A stretch of 64,000 nt of DNA, from NCBI RefSeq assembly GCF_003013815.1, contig NZ_PRLH01000092.1, positions 1 through 64,000 of the forward strand, in the 5' to 3' direction. Below the pieces are notes generated by a model. That model was not told where the DNA came from. It was given only the letters and a program-made list of their open reading frames with translations, and did no database searches. The position numbers and the translations under genes were made by a program. Source of the stretch: Cyanothece sp. BG0011 (GTDB lineage Bacteria; Cyanobacteriota; Cyanobacteriia; Cyanobacteriales; Microcystaceae). Below are positions 9,099 through 17,749 of the stretch, piece by piece; position 1 is the first letter of the stretch, and every line of letters begins with the position of its first letter.

Positions 9099-10280
9099 TC
9101 AACCAAGGGAGACGGCTCCTTCTTGTCCACAGGCGTTCACCGATAAGCCATCGGCATTCTTGATCCAACCTTCGATATTTTTTGAGGCGTTGAGATCCCT
9201 GTCCATAACTTGGCCACAATTTTGACAATAATAAACTCTTTCAAATAAGGGCATATCTTGTATATTTCCGCAGACTGAACAAGTTTTTGAACTGGGGAAC
9301 CACCTATCTACTATGGTTAACAAAAAGCCAAAACATTCTTGTTTATAACTCAACAATTCTCGAAAACGATACAATCCTAAATTAGATAAGGCATCGGATA
9401 ATTTGTGGTTAGCCATCATCCCTTTTATGTTTAAATCTTCTATGAGAATATGTTGATAAGTTTTGGCCAATAATGTGGTGGTTTTTTGCAGAAAATCTTC
9501 TCGAATGTTGGTTATTCTTTTATGCTTTTTTCTTAGTTTCTGGTAATATTTAACCGCATTTTTAGATGCAGAGATTCCAGAACGACGGTTGCTGTGTACC
9601 TTATTTCTGTTTCTCCATTGTATCTTTCCTAGCTTGGTTTTCGCTTTTTTGATGGAAGATGGAGCCTCCAAGGTGTTTCCGTCACTAAGAGTGGCAAAAG
9701 TTTTTATTCCTAAGTCAATTCCTACTTTTTTATGGCAGTGTTTCATCTCAGGTCTTTTACAAGCTGAAACGGCAAAACTTATATACCATTTCCCTGCAGA
9801 CCTCGATATAGTAAAGGTTTGAGAAACACAGTTATAAGGGATAGCCTCTTTTAATCTGAATGTTCCCAAAGTAGGAATTTTTATCTTTTTTCCCTCCTTG
9901 ACTAATACCTTACCGTTAGAACTATCTACTGTAAAACTACAGTGATCTTTCTTCTTTTTAAAACGAGGTAAGTCTGCTTTTATTTTAGGCTCTCTCCAAC
10001 GGGAAAATGCTTTTTTCAAGTCCCTAAAAGCATTCTGATAAATGCGAGATGAATATTTATTTGTCCATAAATATTCTGTTTGCTTTTTAGTAATGTTTGT
10101 AAAGACTTTCTTGATAGCATCTAACCGTTTTGAGTCACTGCCAGAAATTTCGGGAATATCCCAGGTGGATTTGAGTAAAGATAAGCCATGATTGTATACA
10201 AAGCGAGAAAAGCCAGCACAGCCAGCAAAAAAGCTCTTTTCTTTGTTATTCAGCTTTAATTCTCTCTTAATTGCGTACAT
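9099..10280 (-). CDS. tnpB: TnpB, RNA-guided nuclease of an IS607-type element (C-terminal tail possibly frameshifted)
   Basis: Transposon-encoded RuvC-like nuclease. From Met 10280 the protein starts MYAIKRELKLNNKEKSFFAG, the usual TnpB start; the frame is open to 10355, but the extra 25 residues come from a palindrome (10306-10335). RuvC motifs are intact: Asp in KVGIDLGIKTFA, Glu in HILIEDLNIKGM, the zinc ribbon CSVCGN...CQNCG, and Asp in MDRDLNASKNI. The frame stops after ACGQEGAVSLG. One base fewer in a CCC run (9109-9107) would give the common tail VEAGIEQQACPGLSRF and a stop at 9032. The catalytic parts do not depend on this. An omega-type guide RNA would be expected over the 3' end and flank (about 8990-9150), but I cannot define it. 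Confidence 0.9.
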   Translation of the reverse strand: MYAIKRELKLNNKEKSFFAGCAGFSRFVYNHGLSLLKSTWDIPEISGSDSKRLDAIKKVFTNITKKQTEYLWTNKYSSRIYQNAFRDLKKAFSRWREPKIKADLPRFKKKKDHCSFTVDSSNGKVLVKEGKKIKIPTLGTFRLKEAIPYNCVSQTFTISRSAGKWYISFAVSACKRPEMKHCHKKVGIDLGIKTFATLSDGNTLEAPSSIKKAKTKLGKIQWRNRNKVHSNRRSGISASKNAVKYYQKLRKKHKRITNIREDFLQKTTTLLAKTYQHILIEDLNIKGMMANHKLSDALSNLGLYRFRELLSYKQECFGFLLTIVDRWFPSSKTCSVCGNIQDMPLFERVYYCQNCGQVMDRDLNASKNIEGWIKNADGLSVNACGQEGAVSLG

Positions 10281-10305
10281 GATTAGCTCTTTGACTCCCC
10301 TCAGA

Positions 10306-10335
10306 GCTAACACCGAGCGAAGTCGAGGTGTTAGC
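10306..10335. repeat. REP-like palindrome at the tnpA-tnpB junction
   Basis: GCTAACACC (10306-10314) pairs exactly with GGTGTTAGC (10327-10335) across a loop holding GAGCGAAGTCGA. The core CGAGCGAAGTCGAGG is a type of palindrome often scattered in cyanobacterial genomes (from memory). It contains the tnpA stop codon and lies upstream of the preferred tnpB start, so it may affect coupling of the two genes. Confidence 0.7.
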
Positions 10336-10972
10336 ATTGAATCTCTTGTTGACATTCTAAGGAATTGTCTAGGTTTTTGTCAAGGTTCTCTTTGAGCTTT
10401 TTCTTATAATTCCTTGTTCCATAGAGACGACAACTAAAGCAATGAATGATGGCCATCATGTCCTCAACCAGTTCTTGTTGTGGAGATAATAAATCATTAT
10501 TAGCCACAATTATCTTTGTACCATTTATGGTTGCTATTTGTTCTACTAAATCAAAGGCAAATCGACATAATCTATCTTTATGTGCCACGTAAATAGATTC
10601 AACTTGTCCTGTCATAACTTGTGACAACAGTGTTAAAAATTTTTTCCGTTTAAAATTTAATCCCCCACCTATTTCTTTTATGACTTTATCTATGGTTATC
10701 CCCTTAGCTGTACAAAATTGTTTCATTGCCTCTACTTGGTTGGATAGTTCGGGTTTTTGAGCATTTGAGGACACCCGACAATAAATTACATTAATACGAG
10801 GGGTTTTTATTATTCCTTTAATCTGATTAACGTGTTCATCTGTGTAGTATCTATGACCACCTACAGTTCTTAATGGCTTCAGTTTTCCAGAGGAGTCCCA
10901 TCGATGTAATGTTTTGACACTAACTCCTGCTAAATCGGCAAATTCACTTGGTCTATAGTGCATCCTAGACAT
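10331..10972 (-). CDS. tnpA: IS607-family serine recombinase (TnpA)
   Basis: Transposase of the IS607 type. From Met 10972 (MSRMHYRPSEF; Met 10963 is also possible) it has a MerR-like helix-turn-helix, EFADLAGVSVKTLHRWDSSG and GGHRYY, followed by the serine-recombinase catalytic domain beginning INVIYCRVSSNAQKPELSNQ, with the active-site Ser in CRVSS and the Arg in HKDRLCRFAF. Length is 213 aa, usual for the family. The frame is open further upstream to a GTG at 11098, but that part translates group II intron RNA structure and is not counted. It ends inside a palindrome, just before tnpB. Confidence 0.88.
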   Translation of the reverse strand: MSRMHYRPSEFADLAGVSVKTLHRWDSSGKLKPLRTVGGHRYYTDEHVNQIKGIIKTPRINVIYCRVSSNAQKPELSNQVEAMKQFCTAKGITIDKVIKEIGGGLNFKRKKFLTLLSQVMTGQVESIYVAHKDRLCRFAFDLVEQIATINGTKIIVANNDLLSPQQELVEDMMAIIHCFSCRLYGTRNYKKKLKENLDKNLDNSLECQQEIQC

Positions 10973-11027
10973 TCTGTATAGGTATGTCGAGTATTGTACA
11001 GGTTTTTGTCTTCTAGAAAAAGCTCCT

Positions 11028-11104
11028 GTAGGGTGGAGGTAGATGTTACCATCGTACCCCTCCCATCCAAAACCGTGCTTGCGATTTTCATCGCACACGG
11101 CTAC
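11028..11104 (-). other. Group II intron 3' remnant (domains V and VI)
   Basis: On the minus strand, AGCCGTGTGCGATGAAAATC (from 11102) starts a 34-base hairpin with the catalytic AGC triad, a GAAA loop and the distal strand GCAAGCACGGTT. This is the domain V signature. A second G-rich/C-rich hairpin (GGGAGGGG against CCTCCACCC, 11063-11031) ends in TAC at 11030-11028, as domain VI and an AY 3' end would. No reverse transcriptase frame or domains I-IV are seen upstream (11105-11389), so it is a truncated copy. The IS607-type element begins at or just after its 3' end. Confidence 0.75.
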
Positions 11105-11389
11105 TCAATATATTTATCCTTGTCGGTGGAAGATCATACCTTTTGATTTGATGTTATTAGAATGTTATTTTCCCAGTACCAAACGAATTTGTTTAATTCT
11201 TGGTTTATGAGTTTGAATCTCTATGTGGATTGATGTTTTCTAAGGTATTTCATCTCTAAGGTACTTTTTTAATCGTGGCGATGTCCGTGAAGAAGTTGAA
11301 GGTTTTTATATTTGTCATAATGGTTTCTAATTTCAAAAAAAAGAAAATAGGTTATTTTACTGACGGATTGTCGCCTAAAAATTGATAAT

Positions 11390-12019
11390 CTAACACAGGG
11401 CTTGTAAAGCCAACTGAACCCGCGCACAAACCCCTAATTCTTGCTCAATTTCTAACTGCTTTTCTAATCGTTCAACAATCGAATTAACGAAACCTTCTTC
11501 ATCCAGAGAAACCGCTAAATTTTGCAGTCCCACCACCGCCGCATAACGCACCACCCATTCAGGGTCATCTAATACCTTAAATAACGTCTCAATCGCCTGT
11601 TTTTGCCCCTCAGAAGCCTCTGAACTCGATAATTTGGACCATCCGATATAACCTAGTCCTTTCGCAGCCGAACGGCGCACACTCATAGAAAAATCCGTTA
11701 ACGCTGCCTCTTGGAGATGGTCTAACGCTGACGGATGACCAATACCGGCCAATGCGCGAGTTGCCCAGGCCCGGGCCCCATAATTATAGCCATCAATCTG
11801 TTGTAGGAGATAAGGCACACTGAGATCACCCAGATTAATCAACCCCTCCACTGCCGCCACGGCAGCCCCCGGATTATTGTAGCCCAACGCCTCAATTAAG
11901 GGTGGGATCGCCTTTTCATGTCCACTAGAAGCCAAAGACCGAACCGCCATGAGTAACCCCACCGCAGAATCGGCCGTTTCGACTTCTTTAATTAAATCGT
12001 GAATGTCTTGATCTTCCAT
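11390..12019 (-). CDS. cpcF: Phycocyanobilin lyase subunit, CpcF type (HEAT-like repeats)
   Basis: A 209-aa all-helical HEAT/PBS-lyase repeat protein. Repeats include AIPPLIEALGYNNPGAAVAA, VPYLLQQIDGYNYGARAWAT and the conserved SVRRSAAKGLGYIG. CpcF works with CpcE to attach phycocyanobilin to the alpha subunit of phycocyanin (Cys84) in the cytoplasm. The length (CpcF is about 205-215 aa) and the RAWATRALAGIGHPSALDHL segment fit CpcF. CpcE is not in the window, so a related E/F-type lyase is possible. Its ATG overlaps the toxin stop by one base (TAATG), so it is translationally coupled to the pair upstream. Confidence 0.72.
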   Translation of the reverse strand: MEDQDIHDLIKEVETADSAVGLLMAVRSLASSGHEKAIPPLIEALGYNNPGAAVAAVEGLINLGDLSVPYLLQQIDGYNYGARAWATRALAGIGHPSALDHLQEAALTDFSMSVRRSAAKGLGYIGWSKLSSSEASEGQKQAIETLFKVLDDPEWVVRYAAVVGLQNLAVSLDEEGFVNSIVERLEKQLEIEQELGVCARVQLALQALC

Positions 12020-12312
12020 TATTCATTGAGACCTAATAAGCGTTTCGTGTGGACCACCGCCACTACTATCACCGTATCACCATTCACTTGATAGATCACA
12101 CGGTAAGTATAAGCCGGTTGATCGCGAAAGGTGGTATTATCCCCTTCGGTAATCAACTCTCCGGTTAACGGATTATCCTCCAACTGATTAGTAGCATCCA
12201 AAATCTGGCGTACCACCGCAGCAGCATAAGAAGGAGAATCACGGGCGATATAGGTCGCAATGGAATCAACATCTTCTACAGCTTTAGAAGACCAAATCAC
12301 TCGATAAGCCAT
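12019..12312 (-). CDS. RelE/ParE-type toxin
   Basis: A 97-aa ParE/RelE-fold protein: MAYRVIWSSKAVEDVDSIAT at the start, a central NPLTGE turn, and the C-terminal YRVIYQVNGDTVIVVAVVHT strand pair ending in KRLL. Members poison gyrase (ParE) or cleave mRNA on the ribosome (RelE); which applies here is unclear. It overlaps the antitoxin gene by 16 bases and cpcF by one base. Confidence 0.85.
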   Translation of the reverse strand: MAYRVIWSSKAVEDVDSIATYIARDSPSYAAAVVRQILDATNQLEDNPLTGELITEGDNTTFRDQPAYTYRVIYQVNGDTVIVVAVVHTKRLLGLNE

Positions 12313-12485
12313 TTACTTAGTAGTCCCTCGACTTCCTCTTGTTGTAATATGGGTTCGCGTTCAGCGACCTGCAATCCTTGACGGATTTTTTCGAGAACAT
12401 ACAAATGATACTGGATATCTTCAATTGAACAATCATCTGGTAATTGATTCAAGATGGATTGGATTTTTTCCTTAATGCTATTCAT
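12297..12485 (-). CDS. Antitoxin paired with the ParE/RelE-like toxin
   Basis: A 62-aa acidic protein, MNSIKEKIQSILNQLPDDCS then SIEDIQYHLYVLEKIRQGLQ, a sequence type common in cyanobacterial antitoxins beside ParE-like toxins. It has the usual order (antitoxin first) and a 16-base overlap with the toxin. The promoter should lie between 12486 and about 12560; such antitoxins usually repress their own operon. Confidence 0.75.
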   Translation of the reverse strand: MNSIKEKIQSILNQLPDDCSIEDIQYHLYVLEKIRQGLQVAEREPILQQEEVEGLLSKWLIE

Positions 12486-12703
12486 AGGTGATGATTATCG
12501 TAATCTTTAATCTAACGTTAGGGATACTATGAGATTATATAGAAAATCTTTTTTTTTATCTTAGCCACAGTTCTCCGTAGGTTCCCTCACCAGATTTACG
12601 GTAAACTTTGTAACCGCTCTGGTAAAGGGACGGGAATTATGGATACAATATCTTAGATTACAGAACATCTTAGGCAATTTCTTAAAGTTTCTTAACAAAA
12701 CGA

Positions 12704-13588
12704 ATGCAAATTAGAAGACGACCCCCTAATCCTGCTGTAGAAGTCGATATCTTACGCTACCAAGTTCCTGATCCCAATGGACAGGCCCAACATATCCTAG
12801 AAGAAATCGTTTGGCACAAAGAAAAAGAAGTCGAACGAATGCGCGATCGCCTTTCTTTGTTAGACTTACGAAAACAAGAGAGAAACGCCCCACCAGCGAA
12901 AGATTTTTTAGGGGCGATTACCCAAGGAAAAACCCAACCGGCCTTAATTGCAGAAGTGAAAAAAGCCTCTCCGTCTAAGGGGGTGATTCGAGAAGACTTT
13001 GATCCGGTGGCCATTGCCCAAGCTTATGTTAAGGGTGGGGCCAGTTGTCTTTCCGTATTAACCGATAGTAAATTTTTCCAAGGTAGTTTTGATAATTTAG
13101 CCTTAGTGCGTCAAGCTGTCGATATTCCCCTATTGTGCAAAGAATTTATTATTTATCCCTATCAAATCTACTTAGCAAGGGTTAAAGGGGCCGATGCTGT
13201 TTTGTTAATTGCTGCCATTCTCAAAGATTCAGACTTACAATATTTCATCAAAATTATTCGCGCTTTAGGGATGACTCCTTTAGTTGAAGTTCATTCCTTA
13301 GAAGAAATGGATCGCGTGTTAGCTATTGAAGGGGTTTCTTTAATTGGCATTAATAACCGCAATTTAGAAACCTTTGAGGTTAGTTTAGAAACCACTCAAC
13401 AATTATTAAAAGCTCGTCAAAATCAGATAAAAGACTTGGGAATTCATGTTGTTAGTGAATCAGGGATTCATACCCCCGAAGATTTACAAACCGTGAGAAA
13501 TGCAGGGGCAAATGCTGTGTTAATAGGAGAATCTTTAGTTAAACAAACCGATCCTCAACAAGCTATTTCTCAGTTATTTAGCTTTTAG
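12704..13588 (+). CDS. trpC: Indole-3-glycerol-phosphate synthase (stand-alone copy)
   Basis: Closes the indole ring of tryptophan from CdRP. It is a 294-aa TIM barrel with the cyanobacterial N-terminal extension [10 protein letters not shown]. Conserved motifs include [15 protein letters not shown] (catalytic Lys), [15 protein letters not shown] (Lys-Glu), [19 protein letters not shown] and [11 protein letters not shown]. It stands alone between the toxin pair and a DUF5340 gene, as usual for the housekeeping copy. A second trpC lies in the sunscreen locus at 51569-52450. Confidence 0.95.
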   Translation: MQIRRRPPNPAVEVDILRYQVPDPNGQAQHILEEIVWHKEKEVERMRDRLSLLDLRKQERNAPPAKDFLGAITQGKTQPALIAEVKKASPSKGVIREDFDPVAIAQAYVKGGASCLSVLTDSKFFQGSFDNLALVRQAVDIPLLCKEFIIYPYQIYLARVKGADAVLLIAAILKDSDLQYFIKIIRALGMTPLVEVHSLEEMDRVLAIEGVSLIGINNRNLETFEVSLETTQQLLKARQNQIKDLGIHVVSESGIHTPEDLQTVRNAGANAVLIGESLVKQTDPQQAISQLFSF

Positions 13589-13696
13589 TGATAGTCCATT
13601 AGATTAATAAATTCTCTGAAAACCCAAGAACATCACTCCGTTTAATCTTGCCAGGGACGGAACAATTGATCAGCTTTAGTCATCATCTTTCTGTAG

Positions 13697-13729
13697 GTCT
13701 TAAACCCTGTCCTTAAGGACGGGGTTTAA
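13697..13729. repeat. Perfect-arm palindrome, IS200/IS605-end-like
   Basis: AAACCCTGTCC faces GGACGGGGTTT around CCTTAAGG, 11-base arms with one mismatch. It is followed by A, not T, on the plus strand, so it is not an ordinary terminator for trpC. Similar hairpins bound IS200/IS605 elements in cyanobacteria (from memory). Confidence 0.6.
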
Positions 13730-13836
13730 AAAAATAAAGCTAGAAAAAAATTTTGGCTTTGTTTAGCCTTTGATGGTTTATGGTAGAAGTAAGCCACGAA
13801 CTTAGTTTGTTAATTATTCTCTTACCAATAATTCTG

Positions 13837-14130
13837 ATGAAATCTCTTCCTCTTCCCTCCCTCGTTCATTACGAATTACTACTACAATTGCTAGAGCGTA
13901 AAACTCTAGCGATGAGTTATGAAGAACCTAATTTGGAAAAACAAGTACAGCAACTTATTATTACCCTGCGTAAAGCCAGAGCGCAACAAAAACAACTCGA
14001 AGCCATTTGTCAACAAACCCATGTCCCTGTTGAGTATCATTGGTCTCTTAATAGTGTCGATGCATCAACCAATTCCAGTAACGACTCCTCAACCGACTCT
14101 GCCGTTAACTCTAACATCAACTCACAATGA
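13837..14130 (+). CDS. DUF5340-like small cyanobacterial protein
   Basis: Function unknown. The core LPLPSLVHYELLLQLLERKT, followed by EPNLEKQVQQLIITLRKARAQQKQLE, matches my memory of the cyanobacterial DUF5340 family: a short helical, possibly coiled-coil protein. I chose Met 13837 (MKSLPLPS) over the upstream ATG at 13780, because the extra 19 residues are not family-like. Product is 97 aa with a Ser/Asn-rich tail (about residues 75-97). Confidence 0.6.
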   Translation: MKSLPLPSLVHYELLLQLLERKTLAMSYEEPNLEKQVQQLIITLRKARAQQKQLEAICQQTHVPVEYHWSLNSVDASTNSSNDSSTDSAVNSNINSQ

Positions 14131-14539
14131 CTACCACAGAATCTTATGACCGAAAAAAAGGGTTCTACGCCTCCTATTTCAAGGGGATGAAAGCGGTCGA
14201 GGGATGGCGAGGTTTCCTCGCCATATCCAATCAACCAAGAGAAGAAGAGTTTTCCTTGTTTCAAGCCTCCAACTTGAGGTGGAGGTAATTCTAAATTCTA
14301 CATTCTAAATTCTACATTCTGATTGACTTGGGATAAAGTAACTGTTTAGCATTCAAATTATCCCAATGAGATTCTTCAATCAGTTATTAGTCGCTCCTAA
14401 TCTATAATTAATGATTGATCGGTCATAGTTTCACGATTCAAAGAGTAGCTTGTCAACCTAATTAAATAATTATTAATTATTAATTGATCAATCGAGTTGT
14501 GGATTTTATAATTTAGATAAATATTAAGGCCAGGGGACA
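14131..14539. other. Intergenic region with hairpins and heptamer repeats
   Basis: A perfect 9-base stem with a 3-base loop, ATGGCGAGG-TTT-CCTCGCCAT, lies at 14204-14224. A second inverted repeat, CCTCC-GGAGG, lies at 14266-14285. Heptamer repeats run from 14287 to 14320. The 14181-14290 part has the look of an IS200/IS605 right end or guide RNA, but there is no transposase. I see no gene in 14321-14539. Confidence 0.5.
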
Positions 14540-17500
14540 ATGAGCAATTATCCTTACGAAGAGAGAGAAAAAGATAAACTAATTCAAGACTTGCAAGCAG
14601 AAATTATCCGCTTAAAAGCCGATCAAAAAGTGGCTTTAACCATGCAAGAAACCTTACGAGAAAATGAAGAAAGATGGCAATTAGTGGTACAGGGAACTAA
14701 TGAAGGAATTTGGGACTGGAATTTAAAAACCGATGAAATGTTTTTCTCCCCTCGTTGGAAAGAAATGTTAGGGTATGGGGATCAAGAATTACCCAATCAT
14801 ATTGATACCTGGAAACAATTACTTCATCCCCAAGATAGAGAAAGAATAATGAAAATTTTAGGGGATCACTTTGCTAAAAAAACCGATCATTATAGTGCAG
14901 AATTTCGTTTAAAATGTCAAGATGGCAACTATAAATGGATTCTTTCTAGGGGAAAAGCTTTGTGGGATGCAACAGGAAACCCAGTGAGAATGGCCGGCTC
15001 TCATACCGATATTAGCGATCGCAAAGATGAACAAATTCTCTTAACGTCCTTAATAGATTGTATCCCGGATCTGGTTTTTTGTAAAGACTCCAAAGGAGTC
15101 TATAAAATGTGTAATAATGCCTTTGAAACCTTTGCCGGACGAGATAGAAAAGATATCATTGGTAAAAGCGACTTTGAACTATTTCCCCCCGAAGAAGCCC
15201 TAGGATTTCGAGAACAAGATCGCTTTATGATGCTGCAAAAACAGTCCCATCGTAACGAGGAATGGGTCACCTATCCCAATGGGAAACGTCGCCTAGTTGA
15301 TACCTTAAAAACCCCCTTTTGTTGTCCTGAAGGTAAACTCATGGGAACCATTGGCATTAGTCGAGATATTACTGATCGCAAACAAAAAGAAGAAGCGGTC
15401 AAAAAACAAGCAGAAAGAGATGCATTACTCAGTAATATTGCTCGACAATTAATTGACCAAGACTTAACAACGGCCGTTAATTTTGTCTTAGAATTCCTCG
15501 GAAAATTCACCCAATGCGATCGCAGTTATATTATCCGTTATTTTCCCGAAGAAAAAGTCTGGAGTATGCTGCATGAATGGTGTAGTGAATATATTCCATC
15601 AACCATTCAAGATTCTCAAAATATTCCCTTAGAAGTCTTTCCTTGGTTTTCCCAACAACTCATAGAAGGAAAATCAATTTGTATTAATCGTTTAGAAGAT
15701 TTTCCCCCAGAAGCCACCGCAGAAAAAGAAGCCTATCAAAACAGTTTAAGTCCTAATTTATTGGTGGTTCCCATGATGACTAGGGGGCAAACCGTTGGCT
15801 ATTTAGGCATCGATACCAACTTCTATAAAAAATGGACAAAAGAAGACGTTAACCTCTTAAAATTAGTGGGAGAATTAATGGCGATCGCCGAAGCCAGAGC
15901 TATTGCTGAAGAAGCCCAAAAAGAATCCCAGGCGAGGTTTGCAGGGATTTTAGACAATGCCAATGAAGCCATTATTTCCATTGATGAACAAGAAAAAATA
16001 ACCCTCTTTAACCATGCAGCAGAACAAATATTTGGCTATCTTTCTGAAGAAGTTTTAGGTCGCCCCTTTAATCTTTTAATTCCCTCAAGGTTTACCGACG
16101 ATCATCATCAACATATTAAAACCTTTCAAAACACCCCAGAAACAGCCAGACAAATGGGAGGTCGTCGTCCTGTTTTTGGACAACGAAAAGATGGCACAGA
16201 ATTTTTAGCAGAAGTATCAATTTCTAAAATAAAGTTACGGGGAAAAACAATTTTTACGGCAATTATTAGGGATATTACCGAACGTAAACAAGCAGAAGAA
16301 GCCCTGAAACAAGCCAAAGAACAAGCTGATGCAGCCAACCGTGCTAAAAGTGAATTTTTAGCCAGTATGAGCCATGAACTCCGAACCCCTTTAAACGCGA
16401 TTTTAGGCTTTACTCAAGTGATGCAACGGGATCATAATTTAAAAGAAGAACATAAACAAAATTTAGACATTATTGGCCGTAGTGGGGAACATTTATTAGA
16501 GTTAATCAACGACATCTTAGAGATGACCAAAATTGAAGCAGGTAGAACCACCTTTAACACCACTCAATTTGATCTCTATCGCCTCCTCGATAACTTAGAA
16601 TCGATGCTGCATTTGAAAGCAGAAGAAAAACACTTACAACTGCTCTTTGAAAAAAATTCAGACCTGCCCCAATATATAGAAACCGATGAAGGAAAACTGC
16701 GACAAGTTTTGATTAACCTCTTAGGAAATGCCATTAAATTTACCCAAGAAGGGGGAGTAATTTTACGGATTAAAACCAACACAACCACTAACGAAAATAA
16801 CCCTATCCTATTAACCTTTGAAATCGAAGACACAGGACCAGGTATTGCCGCCGAAGAAGTTAATCAACTGTTTGAAGCCTTCGGACAAACAGAAACCGGT
16901 CGTAACTCCAACGAAGGGACAGGATTAGGGTTGCCCATTAGTCGTAAATTTGTCCAATTAATGGGAGGAGACATCAGCGTTAGTAGTATCTTGGGCCAAG
17001 GTAGTTTATTCACTTTTACCATTAAGGCAACGGTGGTTGCCGGTCATACCATTCCCATCAATAAACCCCCGCGTCGAGTCATTGGGTTAGTTGCCGGTCA
17101 ACCTCAACATCGAATTTTAGCCGTGGATGACCGTCTAGAAAGTCGTATTTTACTGGTTAAGTTATTATCTTCGATGGGGTTTAATGTTCGTCAAGCCAGC
17201 AACGGCCAAGAAGCATTAGACATCTGGGAACGTTGGCAACCCCACTTAATTTGGATGGATATGAGAATGCCCATTATTGATGGTTATAAAGCCACCCAAC
17301 ACATTAAAGGAACCCCCCAAGGACAAGAAACGGTTATTATTGCCTTAACAGCCAGTGCCTTTGAAGAAGAGCGAAATTTAGTCCTATCAGCAGGGTGTGA
17401 TGATTTTATGCGAAAACCTTTCCGAGAAGATGTGTTATGGGAGAAAATTGCTCAACATCTCGGTGTTGAATATATTTATGAAGACATCGATCAAGAAAAT

Positions 17501-17749
17501 GGTTCCTGTCTACACGGTACAGTGATCACCCCAGAAACAACCTCTCAATTACAACGACTTCTACAAACAATGCCCCCCCAATGGATTAAACAACTTCATC
17601 AAGCCGCCTTAGAATGTAGTGACGATGGCATACTCGCATTAGTCAATCACATTCCCCCTGATAGTCAACCCCTAGCCATCGCCCTTCAAGAATGGTCCGA
17701 AAACTTCCTTTTTGATTCTGTCCTCGAATTAACGCAAAGTATTATATAA
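14540..17749 (+). CDS. Hybrid sensor histidine kinase (PAS-PAS-GAF-PAS-HisKA-HATPase-REC)
   Basis: A 1069-aa cytoplasmic-type sensor with no transmembrane segment seen. Order: short coiled coil (1-40), PAS (about 42-165), PAS (170-285), GAF (295-455), PAS (465-590), HisKA with SMSHELRTPLNAIL, an HATPase with NLLGNAIKF, DTGPGI and GTGLGLP, and a receiver near 865-985 (ILAVDD, phospho-Asp in IWMDMRMPI). The C-terminal tail is about 85 aa. The GAF lacks a Cys-His pair, so it is not a bilin-binding type. A second sensor (17824-18957) follows 74 bp later and is probably its partner in a phosphorelay. The signal is unknown. Confidence 0.92.
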   Translation: MSNYPYEEREKDKLIQDLQAEIIRLKADQKVALTMQETLRENEERWQLVVQGTNEGIWDWNLKTDEMFFSPRWKEMLGYGDQELPNHIDTWKQLLHPQDRERIMKILGDHFAKKTDHYSAEFRLKCQDGNYKWILSRGKALWDATGNPVRMAGSHTDISDRKDEQILLTSLIDCIPDLVFCKDSKGVYKMCNNAFETFAGRDRKDIIGKSDFELFPPEEALGFREQDRFMMLQKQSHRNEEWVTYPNGKRRLVDTLKTPFCCPEGKLMGTIGISRDITDRKQKEEAVKKQAERDALLSNIARQLIDQDLTTAVNFVLEFLGKFTQCDRSYIIRYFPEEKVWSMLHEWCSEYIPSTIQDSQNIPLEVFPWFSQQLIEGKSICINRLEDFPPEATAEKEAYQNSLSPNLLVVPMMTRGQTVGYLGIDTNFYKKWTKEDVNLLKLVGELMAIAEARAIAEEAQKESQARFAGILDNANEAIISIDEQEKITLFNHAAEQIFGYLSEEVLGRPFNLLIPSRFTDDHHQHIKTFQNTPETARQMGGRRPVFGQRKDGTEFLAEVSISKIKLRGKTIFTAIIRDITERKQAEEALKQAKEQADAANRAKSEFLASMSHELRTPLNAILGFTQVMQRDHNLKEEHKQNLDIIGRSGEHLLELINDILEMTKIEAGRTTFNTTQFDLYRLLDNLESMLHLKAEEKHLQLLFEKNSDLPQYIETDEGKLRQVLINLLGNAIKFTQEGGVILRIKTNTTTNENNPILLTFEIEDTGPGIAAEEVNQLFEAFGQTETGRNSNEGTGLGLPISRKFVQLMGGDISVSSILGQGSLFTFTIKATVVAGHTIPINKPPRRVIGLVAGQPQHRILAVDDRLESRILLVKLLSSMGFNVRQASNGQEALDIWERWQPHLIWMDMRMPIIDGYKATQHIKGTPQGQETVIIALTASAFEEERNLVLSAGCDDFMRKPFREDVLWEKIAQHLGVEYIYEDIDQENGSCLHGTVITPETTSQLQRLLQTMPPQWIKQLHQAALECSDDGILALVNHIPPDSQPLAIALQEWSENFLFDSVLELTQSII

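Larger units (their letters stand above)
8990..11028 (-). mobile_element. IS607-type insertion sequence (tnpA + tnpB)
   Basis: tnpA (serine recombinase) followed by tnpB on the same strand is the IS607 order. IS607 elements have no terminal inverted repeats and make no target duplication, so the ends are estimates: the left end lies between tnpA and the intron remnant (about 10975-11028), and the right end lies shortly after the tnpB tail (about 8990-9030). Possible recombinase sites are the repeated TCTAG words at 10962-11013. Confidence 0.75.

Noticed and set aside
9013-9228. Separate small gene overlapping the end of tnpB
   Set aside because: Another frame of the same region; better explained by the tnpB tail and the element's 3' end.
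10973-11098. N-terminal 42 residues of the open frame through tnpA
   Set aside because: They translate group II intron domain V/VI RNA; the recombinase family starts at the Met near 10972.
11105-11389. Reverse transcriptase remnant upstream of intron domain V
   Set aside because: Short frames such as NQELNKFVWYWENN were read, but no RT motif was found and stops are frequent.
13697-13729. Rho-independent terminator of trpC
   Set aside because: The hairpin is strong, but A rather than T follows it on the coding strand.
15400-15910. Bilin-binding GAF in the hybrid kinase
   Set aside because: No Cys-His pair or DXCF motif in that GAF, unlike the kinase at 41025-43615.
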